From contig NC_051853.1 of assembly GCF_905115235.1 (NCBI RefSeq), positions 49,473,467 to 49,537,466 of the forward strand: a stretch of DNA of 64,000 bases, read 5' to 3'. The notes below the pieces were generated by a model. The model was not told where the DNA came from. It was given only the letters and a program-made list of their open reading frames with translations, and searched no databases. This document shows positions 22,662 to 37,600 of this stretch, piece after piece. The DNA comes from Hermetia illucens (Eukaryota; Arthropoda; Insecta; Diptera; Stratiomyidae). The position numbers and the translations under genes were made by a program. Positions within the stretch are counted from its first letter, which is position 1. Each line of letters starts with the position of its first letter.

Positions 22662-25600
22662 TCATGAAATCACTTGAGATTTTCTCAAATCGTAGAGTTC
22701 CTTGGCAGTAACTAATCCATACTCGCCACCACTCGATGCCATCATCGCGGAATTACCAATAACAGTACCAACACCCCCAGGTTTATGTTTTGTGCTCAGT
22801 CGATCGCCCTCCGAGAATGTGTAGTCATACCTAATTGTAGGCTTTTGCTTAATGCTAGAATTTGTGTTCTCTGATTTTGAACGATTCAAATTTGCTTTCC
22901 CCTTAATGTATTTTCCGTTGCTTGCGGCCATAGCCCCTGTGGTTGCACTATTGCTCATTGAAGCCATCAAGGGTGCTGGCTTCTTACTACTCGATAGGTA
23001 ACTATTGCCTTCAACGCTTTCAGACCTAGACATCTTCTGCTTAGCGTTCTGTGTGAACAACGCGTTGATGTCCATCTTGTGTCGCTGGATACGCTCCTCT
23101 AGATTTTTTAGGCGCCTTTCATAGTAGCTTCCACTATCGTTCGAGAGGGAGAATGAATCATTTTTGATAATTTTATTTGGTGGAGGAGCACTAGTTTTCT
23201 CGGGAGTGGCTTCAGGGCCGTTAGGAGGAGTAGTATTGCTGAGGTACTTATTTGACCATGACGTGTAATTCAAACTATCCTTTCCAAATGATAGCTTTTC
23301 TGGCTGGGAGCCTCGGCCATTGCTCAAGTTTCGGCAACTTCCATGCATGGCTTTTTTCTCGGAGTATATGCTTGTGTTTGAAGGTGGTAAGTCGTTACTG
23401 AAGCTACCGTCAATTGAGTGCCTTTTTTCTAAGTTGGCTGTTCCCGGCCTCCCAATGTAGTTTAATGAAGCATAACGACGATCGCTGTCCGTCCTTTCTG
23501 TGACTCCATTGCTACTCCCTATATTTTTTGTGTCAGGGATATTTGAAATCTTGCAATACTTTATTTTTGGGATAGGCTTATATTTATTTTCAGTACTGTA
23601 AGTGGAATTGAAACCTGTGTGATTCGTGTGGGTATTCGAGGTTTTGTTGGTTGTTGAAGACGTGGAAACGGTGATATATTGCGAGCTACTTTGCGTTACA
23701 ACTGAAGCTTTTCTCTCTATTTTTCGTGAGTTATTTTCCGATGAATTGGTGTTCATGGTTGATTGCCGCTTTTCTGAATCTGAGGGCTTCGTGCTTCCTA
23801 CCTTTGCACTTGGTAGTGATGATGAAGTAACCGTGATTGTACCTTCAAGCTTGGCTGTTGATATTTCTCGACTGAAAGAAAGGAAAAAGCCTTTACAATT
23901 TGGAATTTTGGGTAAGTGCCTCTGTGATTATAACTATCGAACGTCCATCGGCTGGTTGGTTTAGTTTAAAAAAATGCCAAGATCTTACGTTCAAAAAATT
24001 TAAACGTTAAAGGAATGCTCGTTGTTTGAACAAAGAAACGAGTCTCAAGAACGAAAATCCTTCAGACAAAACTTATCATATTTAGGCAGTCGGCAAAAGA
24101 GATATTGTTCTGGAACTGAATATCAGTCAACACGAAAAGAGTTCAAGACATCATTATAGCAAAGTCAAGAATAACCGGGATTGAATCTATATCAACCATA
24201 TTGAGAAGTATTATTAAAATATTATAATAATAATAATCATTGGCGCAACGATCCATATTGGATCAGGGCCTTCAGGTGTTTTAGAGCACTTCATTCAAGA
24301 CCATAATTGTACACTACAGTAGGCTATAGGAGGCAATGTGGTCAGCATTGCGCTGCCCGAGATTATTACCATGATTGGACTCAGATACTCATTCACAGCT
24401 GAGTCGACTAGTATCCGACAGTCACGATAACAAATTCCTCTGCCACCAGCGAGATTTGAACCGCGACCTTCCGCTGCGGCAGTCCAGAGCTCTAACCACT
24501 TGAGCCATCCGGATATTGGCTTTCTTTTAAATGAAATTGGAAAACTAAACATTCGCGGCAGGTGGATCAAAGATATTAAAACCGCTTTTCCGCAATTCAG
24601 GTTTTTTAATCCATCGCCATGTGCTGAAATATCAGCAGTATATCAAGCTAGTTCGCTAAGGGGCCCGAAAAATTGAAAGCTTATGAATTTCCCCGGAAGT
24701 CGATAAAATAAATAACAAACGCTCCAGCACCGTCCCACCGTCATTCCAGAAGGATCAAACAGGAAAAGTCTACAGGAACAAAATATCACTTGAAGAAAAG
24801 GAAAAAAACCGGAGATCCTGAGTCAGATTGAGCGACGACGAAAGGTAAGGGGCGGGGGGAAAACTAGGATGTTGTTTGCAGAAACAAAACATTGAGGAAG
24901 GAAAACTGATTCCTTATATACGGTATATGTCTAATAAAGATAATTGTTATCAACAAAGGAAACCCCTTCCTTTCCTTTTTACGGTCCGTCAAATAGCGTT
25001 GATTGTAGGAAAAGAAATAAGGAAGGTGTTATTAGAAATTTTTAAATAAAAAGGCATTGCATAAGCAATGCTAATATATGACTATCATCGATGACATAAT
25101 TGCTGATTTCAGTCCTAATCCTGGTGCAATAACCTGCCTAGCGTTTCTTCCTATATATGTTGCTCTTCGCTTATACATGGAGAATTCCGACAGACTAGAA
25201 TTTGAATTGGACACCTTGGACAGTTTTTAATTATTTAGTATTGGTATATTCGGTCATATTAACTCTTATTTGGAGCACAGGTCTCATTCAGTATCATTAC
25301 TTTTCAAATTAATCGAGAAAAAGTCCAAAGCGCCGGAAATTTAGAAATCATAGTTTAATTACTAGTTCGAAGTTAATATGAATGCTAAGTGACATGCTCG
25401 TTTCATGGGGTTTACGTTATGCTAAAACTTCTGTATTTCCAGGTCTGAACAGAAAAGGGGGGCAGGGGGTTATTCAAACCGAGTTCGCATATTCGTATAA
25501 TTCTTACCTCGGGTACTAGTCTACGCCCCATGCCTTCTACAGTTTCACTGAGATCCAATTTTGCACTCTATGTAGGACGCAATTAGGTCTGACAAAATGA

Positions 25601-28600
25601 CGGTATGAAAGTCTGTGCCGGGTTTTGCATACTTTTCATCCGCTTTTTAAGGTTTTGTGTAAAACAAAACCTTATTAAAATCGATTTATTGGCTGGCTTG
25701 TACACACATTTTTCTCAGAGCCGGCTAACTCTATTGATACGAAGTGTGCTGCGAGGGTAAGAACTGTTAACCCCGTTTCCACAGTGAATAACATTGTTCT
25801 AGTTTAAGGGGAGTCCCCATACATGCGAAGGGGTTGGAAATTGATCAATTTTTTCATGGCCCCATTCTCAGAAGCTACCGAATTGAAAAATTTGAAAAAA
25901 ATCACAAAGCTACCACTATATAGTGTCTAGGCTGCGAAATGTCCTCCAGACCGATGTCTGCTCAAATAAGATAAAATAGAGTACTTCTTTGAAAACTGCT
26001 TGCGATAATATAGGCTTTAGAATAGAGGATGATACTGCCAAGTTTGGTGCAAATCCTATTATTGCAGACAAAGTTGTGATAGGTCAAAGTTGCCGCTTTT
26101 GTGCAAATTTAGGGCAATCTAAGGCTTTAAATGTCAGTTTCACACTAGTCTAGTAAATAGTCCAACATACTTAATACATAAGCACTACGAGCTAGGACCC
26201 AATGGGACAAAGATTGAAGAAAAAGAAGTAGAGGAAATAGGGTGAAAATTATGCGAGGTTCCTTACTATCCCCATTTTTTATTGAAATTTTTGTTTCGAG
26301 CCCCTGAGAAAACTTTGGAGCTAGAAGGAGTCCTTCCTTTCTACCCCCTTCTCGGCGGGCTGAACTTGCGAATTCTCAGAATTGCAGCTTCTAAATTGCC
26401 GAGATTTTCTGAAATCTACGGCAATTTTCACGTTTTTTCCCGTGGGGAGAAACTTTGAACCCGGGGTGAAAATTATATGGACAATAAAGTCTGTGTTCCC
26501 CCTTGCAAAAACTCTTGGGCTATATAAAATCAGCCTCTTCCTTCCCCTCTCTCTACGAGCCTGTCAGCGACTTGTAGTTGTCGCAACTTTGCAGCATGTG
26601 CATTATTTCATCCGCCTTGTGTGGTAACAAGATGACGAATTTACTAACATGCAATATTTCTTCTTTTTTTCTCGTTTTAGCATCCATCCCGACATTCAGT
26701 AATATTTAAACCTTAATTTTTAAAATAATCAATTTGTTTTGCTTCCCATACTTTTTTCTACAAAACCTTATCACCGTTAACTTTCCCCAAACCCCACAAA
26801 TAATATTTCCAAATTTGAATGTATGTTAGTAATTGGCAAATATTACGAAATGATCGTTACCCTTTTCCTTTCACATAGTCTTGTTCATCCTGCATATTAT
26901 TAACTGCACTTCCGCAGAAATACATGCGAATGCCGGTAATGTCGAGAATTTGTTTTTGTAATGAGGCCGATTCGAGCCAGCTGCATACATAGGAAAGCAA
27001 AGCTCCGAGTATGCAAAACCTATGCTATGTATGCTATGTTATGGATGTGAAACATGGACTCTAACATAAACTTCCGAAAAACTTACCCTCGAGAGGAGGG
27101 TCCTGAGGAGAATAATCGGAGCTAAACAAGAGGACAACCAAAGGCGAATCAGATACAACCGCGAGTTGCATGACGACCCTGAAGTCCTTAAAATTATCAC
27201 ACTTCGGAAGTTGCAACGGATTGATCACGTTCAACGTATGGAGGACACTCGGATACCAAAAAGGGTATTCGAATGAAGAACAGGAGGATGCTGATTGGAA
27301 AACGCTGGGCACATTCTGTTAAATAAGATGCCGCAGCACTTCTACGCAAAAGTGAGCTCTACGACAAAGCGAAGGAAAGCGAATTTATTGAAATAAGGGA
27401 ATAATAGGTGGGTCCGCATTATTTTCGCACTAGACTCGGATTTTTCCACTACGATCCTGTGTAGTTTGTATTATTGCAGTCAGTGCCTACGTTCCACTGT
27501 TGATTATTTTCGGCTATGTTGCTTGACTATCGTTTGGCCCAAATGCCGATATACTTGCATATCTCAGTTTCCCGTTCTCCTTTTTTAAAATAAGATAAAA
27601 AACAATCAATCAAGGTTGCAAATGATAATATATGCCCTACTATTTGCATGGTATCCTAACCGCAAAACGACGCTACGACTGATGACTGGTGAAACTGCAT
27701 ATTGTTGGTATATTCCTATTTGAAACATCAAGAAGAGTTTATCAATCATACATTTCTTACAATTAGCGGCATCTAAGTTTAGTTTTCGCTGAGTAGTTTC
27801 TGATATATATGTACATATGACTCATATTTGCCTTTCTATCTATCATTTGTCTACTTGCCCTCATTATCGTAGAATTCTTATTGGTTCACTGACCCTTTTC
27901 AAAGACGACTTAATAGTAATGCTTTGAATAGAGTATGTTATTATCTTTCTACTACAAAACGTCCTGTAGATATTGAACTATTTTCTATAATTTAACGCAT
28001 TAAAAGCTTTTAACTCAATTCATGATTTTGGTTAAAGAGTAAATGTACAAACTGCAGAGTATACCGACTTGAAATAAAAGTAATTATTCGACCGTGAGTT
28101 CCTTTCATCGACATCATTAACTAGTTCTGTCCTTGAACTTAATTCTCGACTCGCACTAGCCAATTTATTATTCTTGAATTATACCGAAAATTTATTAACT
28201 TTCATCGTTAAGAATAGGTTTTCTACTCATTTCCTAATTACATATACTTGAAGGTGCTGAGGCATTACCTACCTCACTCAAGGAAATATCGAAATAAATC
28301 TAAATTCGGACTTTTACAAGAAGTGGGTGATACTTCAGAATTAATGGTACCACACATTTTAGGGATATGTAAATATTTTCGCTGAATTTCTACGGGGGTT
28401 ATCATGAAGACATGGTTACTTTTTAGAACAAGTAAGCTAAATTCATGAACCATAATGGATCTGCCGAAATATCCTCTGTTCCTTGAAATATCAAATTTAA
28501 AAACGTAAATTTTGGCGTTACCAATATATAAAATCCCCTTAACAACTTGCCCATGTTCCCGACAACAGAATCACTAACAATTCATCCAACTTACTTTTTG

Positions 28601-31600
28601 CGATTTGTTTGTTTCCCAGCACCACCAACACCTCCACCGCCTCCTTTCTCATTAGATTGCATTATTTCGTATAGTTTGGATCGATATTCGGGGACCGTTA
28701 ATTGAACATCGTCACGAAACGGCGGCAGGACATCTGTGTTTAGTTCGGCTTCCGGGATTGTGTGTCGGAACCTATTCCAAACAATTTTAAAGTTTTAATT
28801 GAATCACTCCTGTGGTTTGTAGTAACCATGCAAATAACATGCAACAGGCTCAGGTTGGATATTTGAAATTTAGAGAGTGTAAAGTGGAACGTAAATATTT
28901 ACTTACTTTTCCACATATCTGTGATTGAGAGCTTGTTTTGCGGTAAGTCTGCGTGCAGGGTCTAATAATAAAAGAGATTTCACTAGATGTTTAGAATCCT
29001 CCGGGGCTCCTGATAGTAATTCGTCAAGTTTGGCGTTGCTGAAAATAAAAAAAAAATATTCAGTCCAAGTATTAGAACTACCTAAACATTGACTTTTACC
29101 TGCCGGAATTAATTTGTTGGTTGAGTAGTACAGAACCAAATCCAGCACCAACTGCAGACACATCTTTTTCCGATACTTCTGGCAGTGCACATACTATGCG
29201 TTCAATCTAGTAGAAAATAGAGGAGATAGTATGTTGACAAAAAGACAATTGTTCTTTTGACACTCACTTGATTTACTGTACTGCTTCCGGGAAATATAGG
29301 TTTCCCCCGAATCATTTCTCCCAATATACATCCTAAACTCCACATATCAATTCCTTTTGTATACCTGCAGAAAACATTTTGGAAAAATAAAAATAAAACT
29401 AGGTAGCTTGCTCCTACTACAATATATTTTAATAGTTAAATACGTATTTATTTTTATTTAGAAGTACTACAAGCATCGGAACGATAACTATTTTGGAAAA
29501 AACCAACAAAACAATGAATCAGCCACAAACCTTTTACTGGCTACTAATATCTCCGGTGCACGATACCAACGGGTCGCCACATAATCCGTAAGTATTGGCT
29601 CCGAAGGATCAATATTGTTGTTTGTTTCTCCGAATTGTCTTTGTGATACAGACCTGGCCAGACCGAAGTCCGCTATTTTACATCTGCCAAAATATTACAT
29701 ACTAAAGATATCTAGATATTCTCAAAAAAATATATACCTTACCTGCATTTGCTGTCTATGAGAACATTACTTGGTTTAAGATCCCTATGAATTACATTCC
29801 CTGAATGGATGTACTTTATTGCATTTAACAATTGATACATAACATAGCGTTTGTGCACATCTTTTAAAATTGAACCTCTTTTTATCACGTTATGTAAATC
29901 ACTTTCCATGAATTCAAATGATAAATAGATGTCCAAGTTATTAGCTGCCCTGAGTCAGAGGAAAATTGCAATTCAGTCTTTTATATATAATTAAAAAGTC
30001 TTTCTTACTTATAAATACTGTGGAGTTGAATCACATTGGGGTGGTTTCGAAATGCCCGTAGAAACATTATTTCGCGAAATGTACGCTGTGCATCAGTTTC
30101 ATTGCGAAATGCATCGAAAATTTTTTTCACTGCCACTATCTGACCTGACTTTTTATCGACTGCTTTCCAAACAATGCCATAAGCTCCTTTTCCTAAACGC
30201 TGTAAAATATACATACATACATTAGTTCCACCAACAAAACTTATTAGGGGAAGTATTGAAGAAGGAATTGATCTTAATCAGGATCAACAGATAGAGGGAT
30301 GGGATATGTAAACAAGTCGAAAAGCCGGAAGCTTGGACGCTTCAGGTATGAAATTAGAAATTTGATTTTGCACCATTTCGCCATCCAAAACTATATTTAA
30401 TAATATTAGAATTTTCCCGAAACTTTGCAATGCCGTATCGTCTTTTTAGATTCTGTTTGTCTGTCCGTCTGTCACACAAAATTTATTCCAAATCGCCTGG
30501 AGCTTTCATCATGAAATTTGGTAAAAATATGTAGTCTTTAATCCGCTACACATGCAACGAGTTGCATCATTTTGTGCTGGCTCATCATATATTCGAAAGG
30601 GGAAGTAAATTTTTTTCACAGAATATGGTTATTTGGGGTATCAAGTGAAAGGGCTCAATTGGTACTTTTCGAAAATGATCTTATTTCTGATATTGGGTGA
30701 AACACACACTCAAAATGTGTGCCCAAAAAACTGAATCAGATCTTGTTCTCAGAGCTTATTAAACCAAAAAATGTGAAAAAAATTCACAGTGATGCATCTA
30801 TATTCAAACCCGAAGCAATTAGATCAGCCTCTCACACCCAACCAATTTGGCCGCTGCGCCGTCAATGTACGTATATGCACTAACTTTTAATATCTTAGAC
30901 TTTTCACTTTAATTTAATACTGACGTCATATGATCTCTAAGCATGCAGGGATTCCATATGAAAATTACTACTGGTATTAGTGTAGTAGGATTTCAGTTAA
31001 AGTGTCCAGTATTTCACCCTACATTATTGCTAATACCCAATCTAAATTTTATACCCTACGATGCATTTAAAGGATATTTTCTAGTAAATCTTTAATTTAT
31101 AGTAATATTATTAACTTTATTTGAGGGGATATCGGATTCGGATATATTTTGAGGACTAGATTTTACACACGTGCATCATCATGATTTTCTCTAGATTTGT
31201 TGGTTAAAAATGTTTCACCTTCATTTTTCAATTCTTGGGCAAGTTCTGAAAATTGCTAATTAATCCCTTTCGTTTGATTTCCCAAGCGACCATTTCCTGA
31301 GAAAAAAACATTCTCTCCACTTTGGCTTTGCAGACAATATAATAATAATAATCGCTTGCGCAACAATTCATATTGGATCAGGGTCCTGAAGTGTGTTAGA
31401 GCACTTCATTCAAGACCGTAACGATACACTAAAGTACACTGTAGGAGGCAAGGTGGTCAGCATTGTGCTCGCCTGAAATTATTACCCTGATTTGACTCAG
31501 GTACATATTCACAGCTGAGTCGACTGGTAACCGACATCTGTCACGATTCAGACTATATACTTTCACTGAATTTCATGACAGTAGTTTTAGATGCTCTCGA

Positions 31601-34600
31601 GTAAATTGGGTTTGACAACTGATAGGCAAGTTTGATGGTATAGTTCACCATTGGTTGAGGGCGTGGTTCCGAGTTACCCAAAACACTAAAGTCACTCCTA
31701 GTAAATGCTTTCTTTTTCAATAATAATTTTTATTTAATTACATAGGAGGCTCCAAATACATAGATTCCAATTTTTGAAACTAATAAATAACATATATAAT
31801 CCTACGCCATCGCCGAGGTTTTTTTGTTAACTTTTGTTTTTTCTATTTTGACCTTACTTTTTAATGAATTTAAATTTAACCAGAAAAGCAAATTTTGAAA
31901 GGAAACGAAACGAAAGCTGTATCATTATAAATTTAGTTGTATTTAGAGAAATTCTAAGACTCGTAAATTATGACCTTGAGTTATGGAAATAGTAATCAAA
32001 GTTGGATAAATAAAAAAAAATGTTGGTAGAATTCTTAAAAATGAAAAAGGAAAAGGAATAGAACCTTTACAAAAGAGGTATAAATATGAAATTAATAAAC
32101 TTTGTTGTGCAGTTATGCTTTCTAGATCCAATAGTTAACTTTTTTCAGTCTCATGATTTCCCTGGGAGAAAAAATTCTCATAGTTGATTCTCATAGTGGT
32201 TCTTCAATCTAGTTCTGTCTTTCAACTCTTTATGGAGGTAAACTTTTATACCAGCGAGCATCGAATATACATACATCCCAGAATTCTGTGTTGAGACTGC
32301 CATAGCAGATTAACGTCCTTATAGAAATCAACACCAATTTGTAGATCAACCAGTTACAGTTAGAGGAGGATAATATTTTGATGTGGTGCATCCACAAAAA
32401 AGTTTGAAGTTAAGTTTGAGGCTTCTGATTCTTCACCTGTATGTGCCGCTTCCAAGTAAACTCTTTATTGAAGTATATTTCCAGGTATTTAATGCAAATT
32501 AATTGGGGTATGGCGATGTTGAGGAGAACCTTTTTTTCGAAAATTGAAAATTAGCTTTCTATTTTGATAGAGCCAACACAGTTGCAAAGAAAACACTTTC
32601 AAAGTGTGCATGTGAATTCAAGATTGGGGCAAAGTTTGCTGTGGGGATAAGCCCGCTAATAGAAACATCTGCCGCATAAACAAGATACAATATTGAAGCC
32701 AGGACACCCCCTCACTCTTGCTCATCTCATGTTGATCGGTGGAAACATCTTTGTGTTTCACTTGGAATCTTGTGTTTGGTCAAATGCTCTGCTTCCTAAA
32801 TTCGAATTGATAATCATGTTGCCGTCTGCTAGGATTGGTAATAGTTTCTGGTGTAGACGTTTTTTAAATACTGTCGATATGGTGGCCTGCAAAATTTTTT
32901 TTAAGATATAGTAGACAAATGCATTTTCCCCAACAGTTTGAGAAATATCGGATTTTCAGGATTATGCTACAAATATAGCATCGATTTGAAGACAAATCGT
33001 GGTCGTTCATGGATGCTCGCAGGTGATAACACAGAGTGAGTAATTACTGTTTTCCTGTTTTTTGTTGTAACATGTGAGGATCATTCCTAATTTGATAGAA
33101 CTGTCAGAGATTAGCTTTGTTACAAGTAGCTGGGAAAACATTGCCTGCATAACGTTTTGGGTAAGGTGTTGGACGTTAGGTGTCACGGACAAGAGTGCTC
33201 GTAATAATAAAACAAGCCGGGAAACCGAAAGCTGGACGTTTCAGGTATGAAAGGTTCTGCGTTTTTCTTTTATAAAAACATTTGAATGGACATTTGTCAC
33301 TTTCGCGTTCTATTGACATCCAAAATCTTGAATTTGCAAAGAAGCGAAAAATTTGACCTATTATAACTTTGTTAATAACGGTGCGATTTCCACTAAAGTA
33401 GGATCATGCTCTATGTGACAGCTAATATTACTGCAATTTCATGATTCTAGGATACTATTGTTAACTTTATTTGAATAGATATCAGTATGGGGGTATTTCG
33501 GAGCCTAGTCGGATAATTTCTGAAATAATCACTTTCGAGGTGTAGTTTGCCCCCTTTGGGACGAATCTTGTATAGTTCGCTAAAAGAGCTCTTTATCTAT
33601 GGGCGATCTGAATTCTCACTTTTTTCTAGGAATTAAACGGTTTCCGAAAACTCATAAGTAGGACTGAGTAAACATCTGCTACCATTTTCATACTGCCGTT
33701 GCTGAAGGATGTGATGGCGATATCATCTTCCTTCAAGCACCTCAATCACGCTGATAGCATATACTTTCTCTCACACTGAGTTATGGGCCTTAGCCAAATA
33801 GCTCTGAAGTTGGAGAAGCGATAACACCATTGTTGACTATGCTATGCAATAGAATTAATAATTCCAGAATTTTTAACGAGTGGGTCGCCCCGAGAACATA
33901 TAGCGCGGAAGGGTGGAAGAGTTTTTAAGTTTCTGAGGAGGTCCTGAGAGGGGTGGATCTGACAAACCGATCAACTTAAAGTACACCAAATAAGTTAAAA
34001 GTATGAAGCTTTCAAGATCTCCTTACGATTATTGAGAGCATACATAGTTGAAAACTGGCATCAGTTTCAGTTATAAAAATTCGATTGGTATTTAAGATTT
34101 GAGTAACGATTTCAAGCAAGGATTGACGAACCATATAGCAGGTTATATTGAACCCTTTCCTAGAACTGTTTGGAAAGTACACACATATATATGTGATAAT
34201 TCAATACTGTATATAGATTCTCTATATTCTATTGTAGTTTCTACAAATCATATCAAAAGCCCTTATGAAACTTGCGCGGCAAAATAAATTAGTTATCCTA
34301 AAAGCCATCTAGAAATTAATGACATCAAAATGTGTTGTATTGTCTGCCGACACAATGAAATCGATACAAAACTATTCAGACCAATAATTTTCACATAATC
34401 ACGCAAATACTATTCGTTCTTGATTGCGCCTTGTCAAATATTAAATGCAATTTGCTAGTATTGTCATTTATCCTACATATATATGTGATGAGTATTATAT
34501 CCTTTTCATAAATAACTGCCTCAGAATTGTAAGGAATATTGCTTTCATAAATGTATGAATGGCTGTATGACACTGTATCAATTTGCAATTTGTTTTTGAG

Positions 34601-37600
34601 ATTGAAAACGTACATTACGGAGTTGTAACACAAAACAAAATTACTTCATAACTTTTACTCAATCAATCAAAGAGCTTGCCTTCGTTGAAATTTGCATGCT
34701 TGACTATAATTATATTGCTTTCAGATAAACACTTCATGCATGAAAGGTATATAATTTAAGAAAACAACAACTCCAATTTAAAATTTAAAACTATTATTTC
34801 AGTCAAGCCATGATGTCCCAAAAGCAGTTGCTGAAGACAGCACTTTTAAATAAAATTAATCATTTCAAATTTAGATTTTGTATTTGGTTGCGCTAACGGA
34901 AAGAATTGTAGGAAACCAGTTTTCAATCTAGCTATCTACTTGACTGTCATAGAGAATTACCGTTAGAAAGGTTTGTTTCTTGCCCCAGTGGAAAAGATTT
35001 ACCCGAAACTGAAAATGGAAAAATAAAAATAATTCGATTTTTGAAGAATCTCTCAGGATTTGCAATTCCCGAGAGAGAGAAAGAGTTTTCTGCAGACCAA
35101 ATTACGGATCAATGCCAAGATGATGCAGAAAAAAAACTCATTTATTGGTGAAAAAGTTAACTCACTAATCATTGTGGGTCGGCATCAAACCAAACAGTTG
35201 CTTAGAGGGCGGCAAGTAAGTCTAACTAAGAAGAAAAGAGCAACCCTAAAACCAAACCTAAAGAAACTCAGCTGTGTGAGCAAGTAAGGGAGACTCTTCA
35301 AGGAACTCTCCTCAAAGACGAATATGGTTTTGTGATTAGTTAATGCAGTATAGGCTTGGGATCACTTAAAAGCCGTACGTTAATGAGGATTATGTACATT
35401 AACTTGAAAGTCTTTCACCGTTTAGTTAGGGATTGTGACTGCCATGAAGGAGTTGGAAGGTAAGACTGGTATCCACAGTAATCATAGTCATAGAACAATA
35501 TGCTTAATATCGTTGTATTATCACCAAAGGGAAAAGTAAACATGTTTCCGTTGATAAGATAGTTTAATGTTTAATTTTGCATTTGTCAAAGGTTTGTATA
35601 ATACAATATGTAGAAAGTGCTGAACAATAATCTTCGGAGTTAATAGTACCCCCATTAGTTTAGGATCTTTACTTCCTATGAATATATATTAGAATATGAA
35701 GAACAGAGGGTTGCGAGGAGGAAGGAAGCCTCTAAATATTTTGCTTGTAACCGTGGTCATGGCCAGGCGTATTTCGAGCATCAATGCATATTCGGGTGAT
35801 TTAAGCGCTTGGAACATTTCAAAACGCGTTATATTAAACACTCGTAGGCGCGAGGAGTTAAGCAATTTCAATTTGTTTCAAATGTAATTAGCAGTATTTT
35901 GGACCAAGATATGTGATTGTGATTAATAAGCATTTTGATGGAAGGTAATATTTGGGATCATTTTTTTTCAATTTAAGTATCCTTTTTAGGATGTTCAAGT
36001 CACAATCCTTCTTAACTTTATTTTGACGACTAGTTTTCGTCAACCTCAGCCATATTTCCTCTATTTATGATAATTTCCTTTATTTATAATGCCTCACGAA
36101 CTAGGTGGGCAACTGAATCTCACTCTTAAGGCGCACCCACTCTTGCTTTGAAGATGCTGCTACAATTGCTTCCTTGGACCTGTAAGAGCGAAGCTTGCAG
36201 CTTACAGGCATGTGGATGTCTATGGAATAGCGATCGATGGGCGATTTACGCAATACTACAATAGTGATATCATATTAAAATTTAATTTCACATTACCATC
36301 AGTGAGAGCGATCCAAATATCTCTAAACATCACAAAATCATTTAACGTGACCGCGTCACCAAAAGGATAATATTTTTTTAAAGAGGGGAACCGTAGTTTC
36401 AGCACTCAGGCCTTTAGTAGGCCCATTGCATTAACCCCTTCAGTCAATCACAAATATCCATGACTACACCCGGGACGGGGCACGACGTCGAAATCGTGAA
36501 ATTGAAGCCCCAACTATCTCGACCATTGCGCCGTTGATAATAATATTGCTCTTGTGATAAGTACTGTTTTTAATATTTGCGCCGAAGTGATATCACATAA
36601 CTGGATATCATTAAATAATTCTGGCGGTAGTGCTTCTCGAGTGTCGATTTGATGCTAAGTGCCGCTTGAGTGTCTGTTAGTGTATGATTGCCTGTTCTCT
36701 TGGTTGATTTTGACCTGGAGAAATGAGGTCCAGTGCATGTGATGCAGATTTTTAAGTAAATTACGGATTAATGTATTGCTTGGTAATGAATGTCGGTTGC
36801 TTTAGGCTATTCTAAGTAATATTGTAGTATTGTTCGATGCATCGTCCCGTTCTTCATAGTAGAAGTGGCAGCGGCGGCTAGTGAGCATCGAGCCGATACC
36901 GAGTATCGCTTGCGAAATTTGTTAGAGTTATGATTGGTTAGTTCCGGTGTTAAAAAATGATTTTTTTGTCGGTGATAACTTTAGATAGGAGTCCTCTGCT
37001 TACACAAAATTCAGAGCAAAACGGTAGAAAAAGCATACGCTCCTAAGTAATGACTGTTCGCTGGAATTATGATTCCCTGTTCTTTTGCATATCAAAATAT
37101 CCCACTACAGCGCATGAAATCTTTTGATTTTTCTCCCTCGAATGCAAGATCTTACTTGACACTGCTCTTAATTCTTCGCATTAAATATAATAAATTCAGA
37201 GAAAATACCACTTTAGTGATAAGTAATATTTGGTAGTATCGGTTGTCGAGTGTAATATGTGATGTTAAAAGCATGGTGAAGGTAGTAAAAGGAGATGTAA
37301 TATTCTTTATGTGGAATACGAACATTGCGTAATCATAAACCCAACCTTGGCATTGGTTGCGATTTTACATTACCCAAATAATGCTTTGATTCCAAAGTGG
37401 AGAGCAGGAAGACCTACAATCATTAGGAACCTCATGCTGTGGTACACAGATGGATCAAGCAAACCAGCAGATGCTATAACTATGAGAGATTGGCGACTGT
37501 AGTATTTAGCCTATTTTTAGGAGACATCGGTGGGTTACAAATTAATACGACCGTTGGAATGACATGATGTAGATCGCCGATGGTCAAAAGACCATCCTGA

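Noticed and set aside
23626-23964. Plus-strand 112-codon frame opposite the Erk7 tail exon
   Set aside because: Antisense of a low-complexity Ser/Thr/Asn coding exon; no recognisable domain.
35060-35287. 75-codon plus-strand frame ([15 protein letters not shown])
   Set aside because: Lysine-rich because of A-rich sequence; no motif and it lies in Erk7 intron 1.
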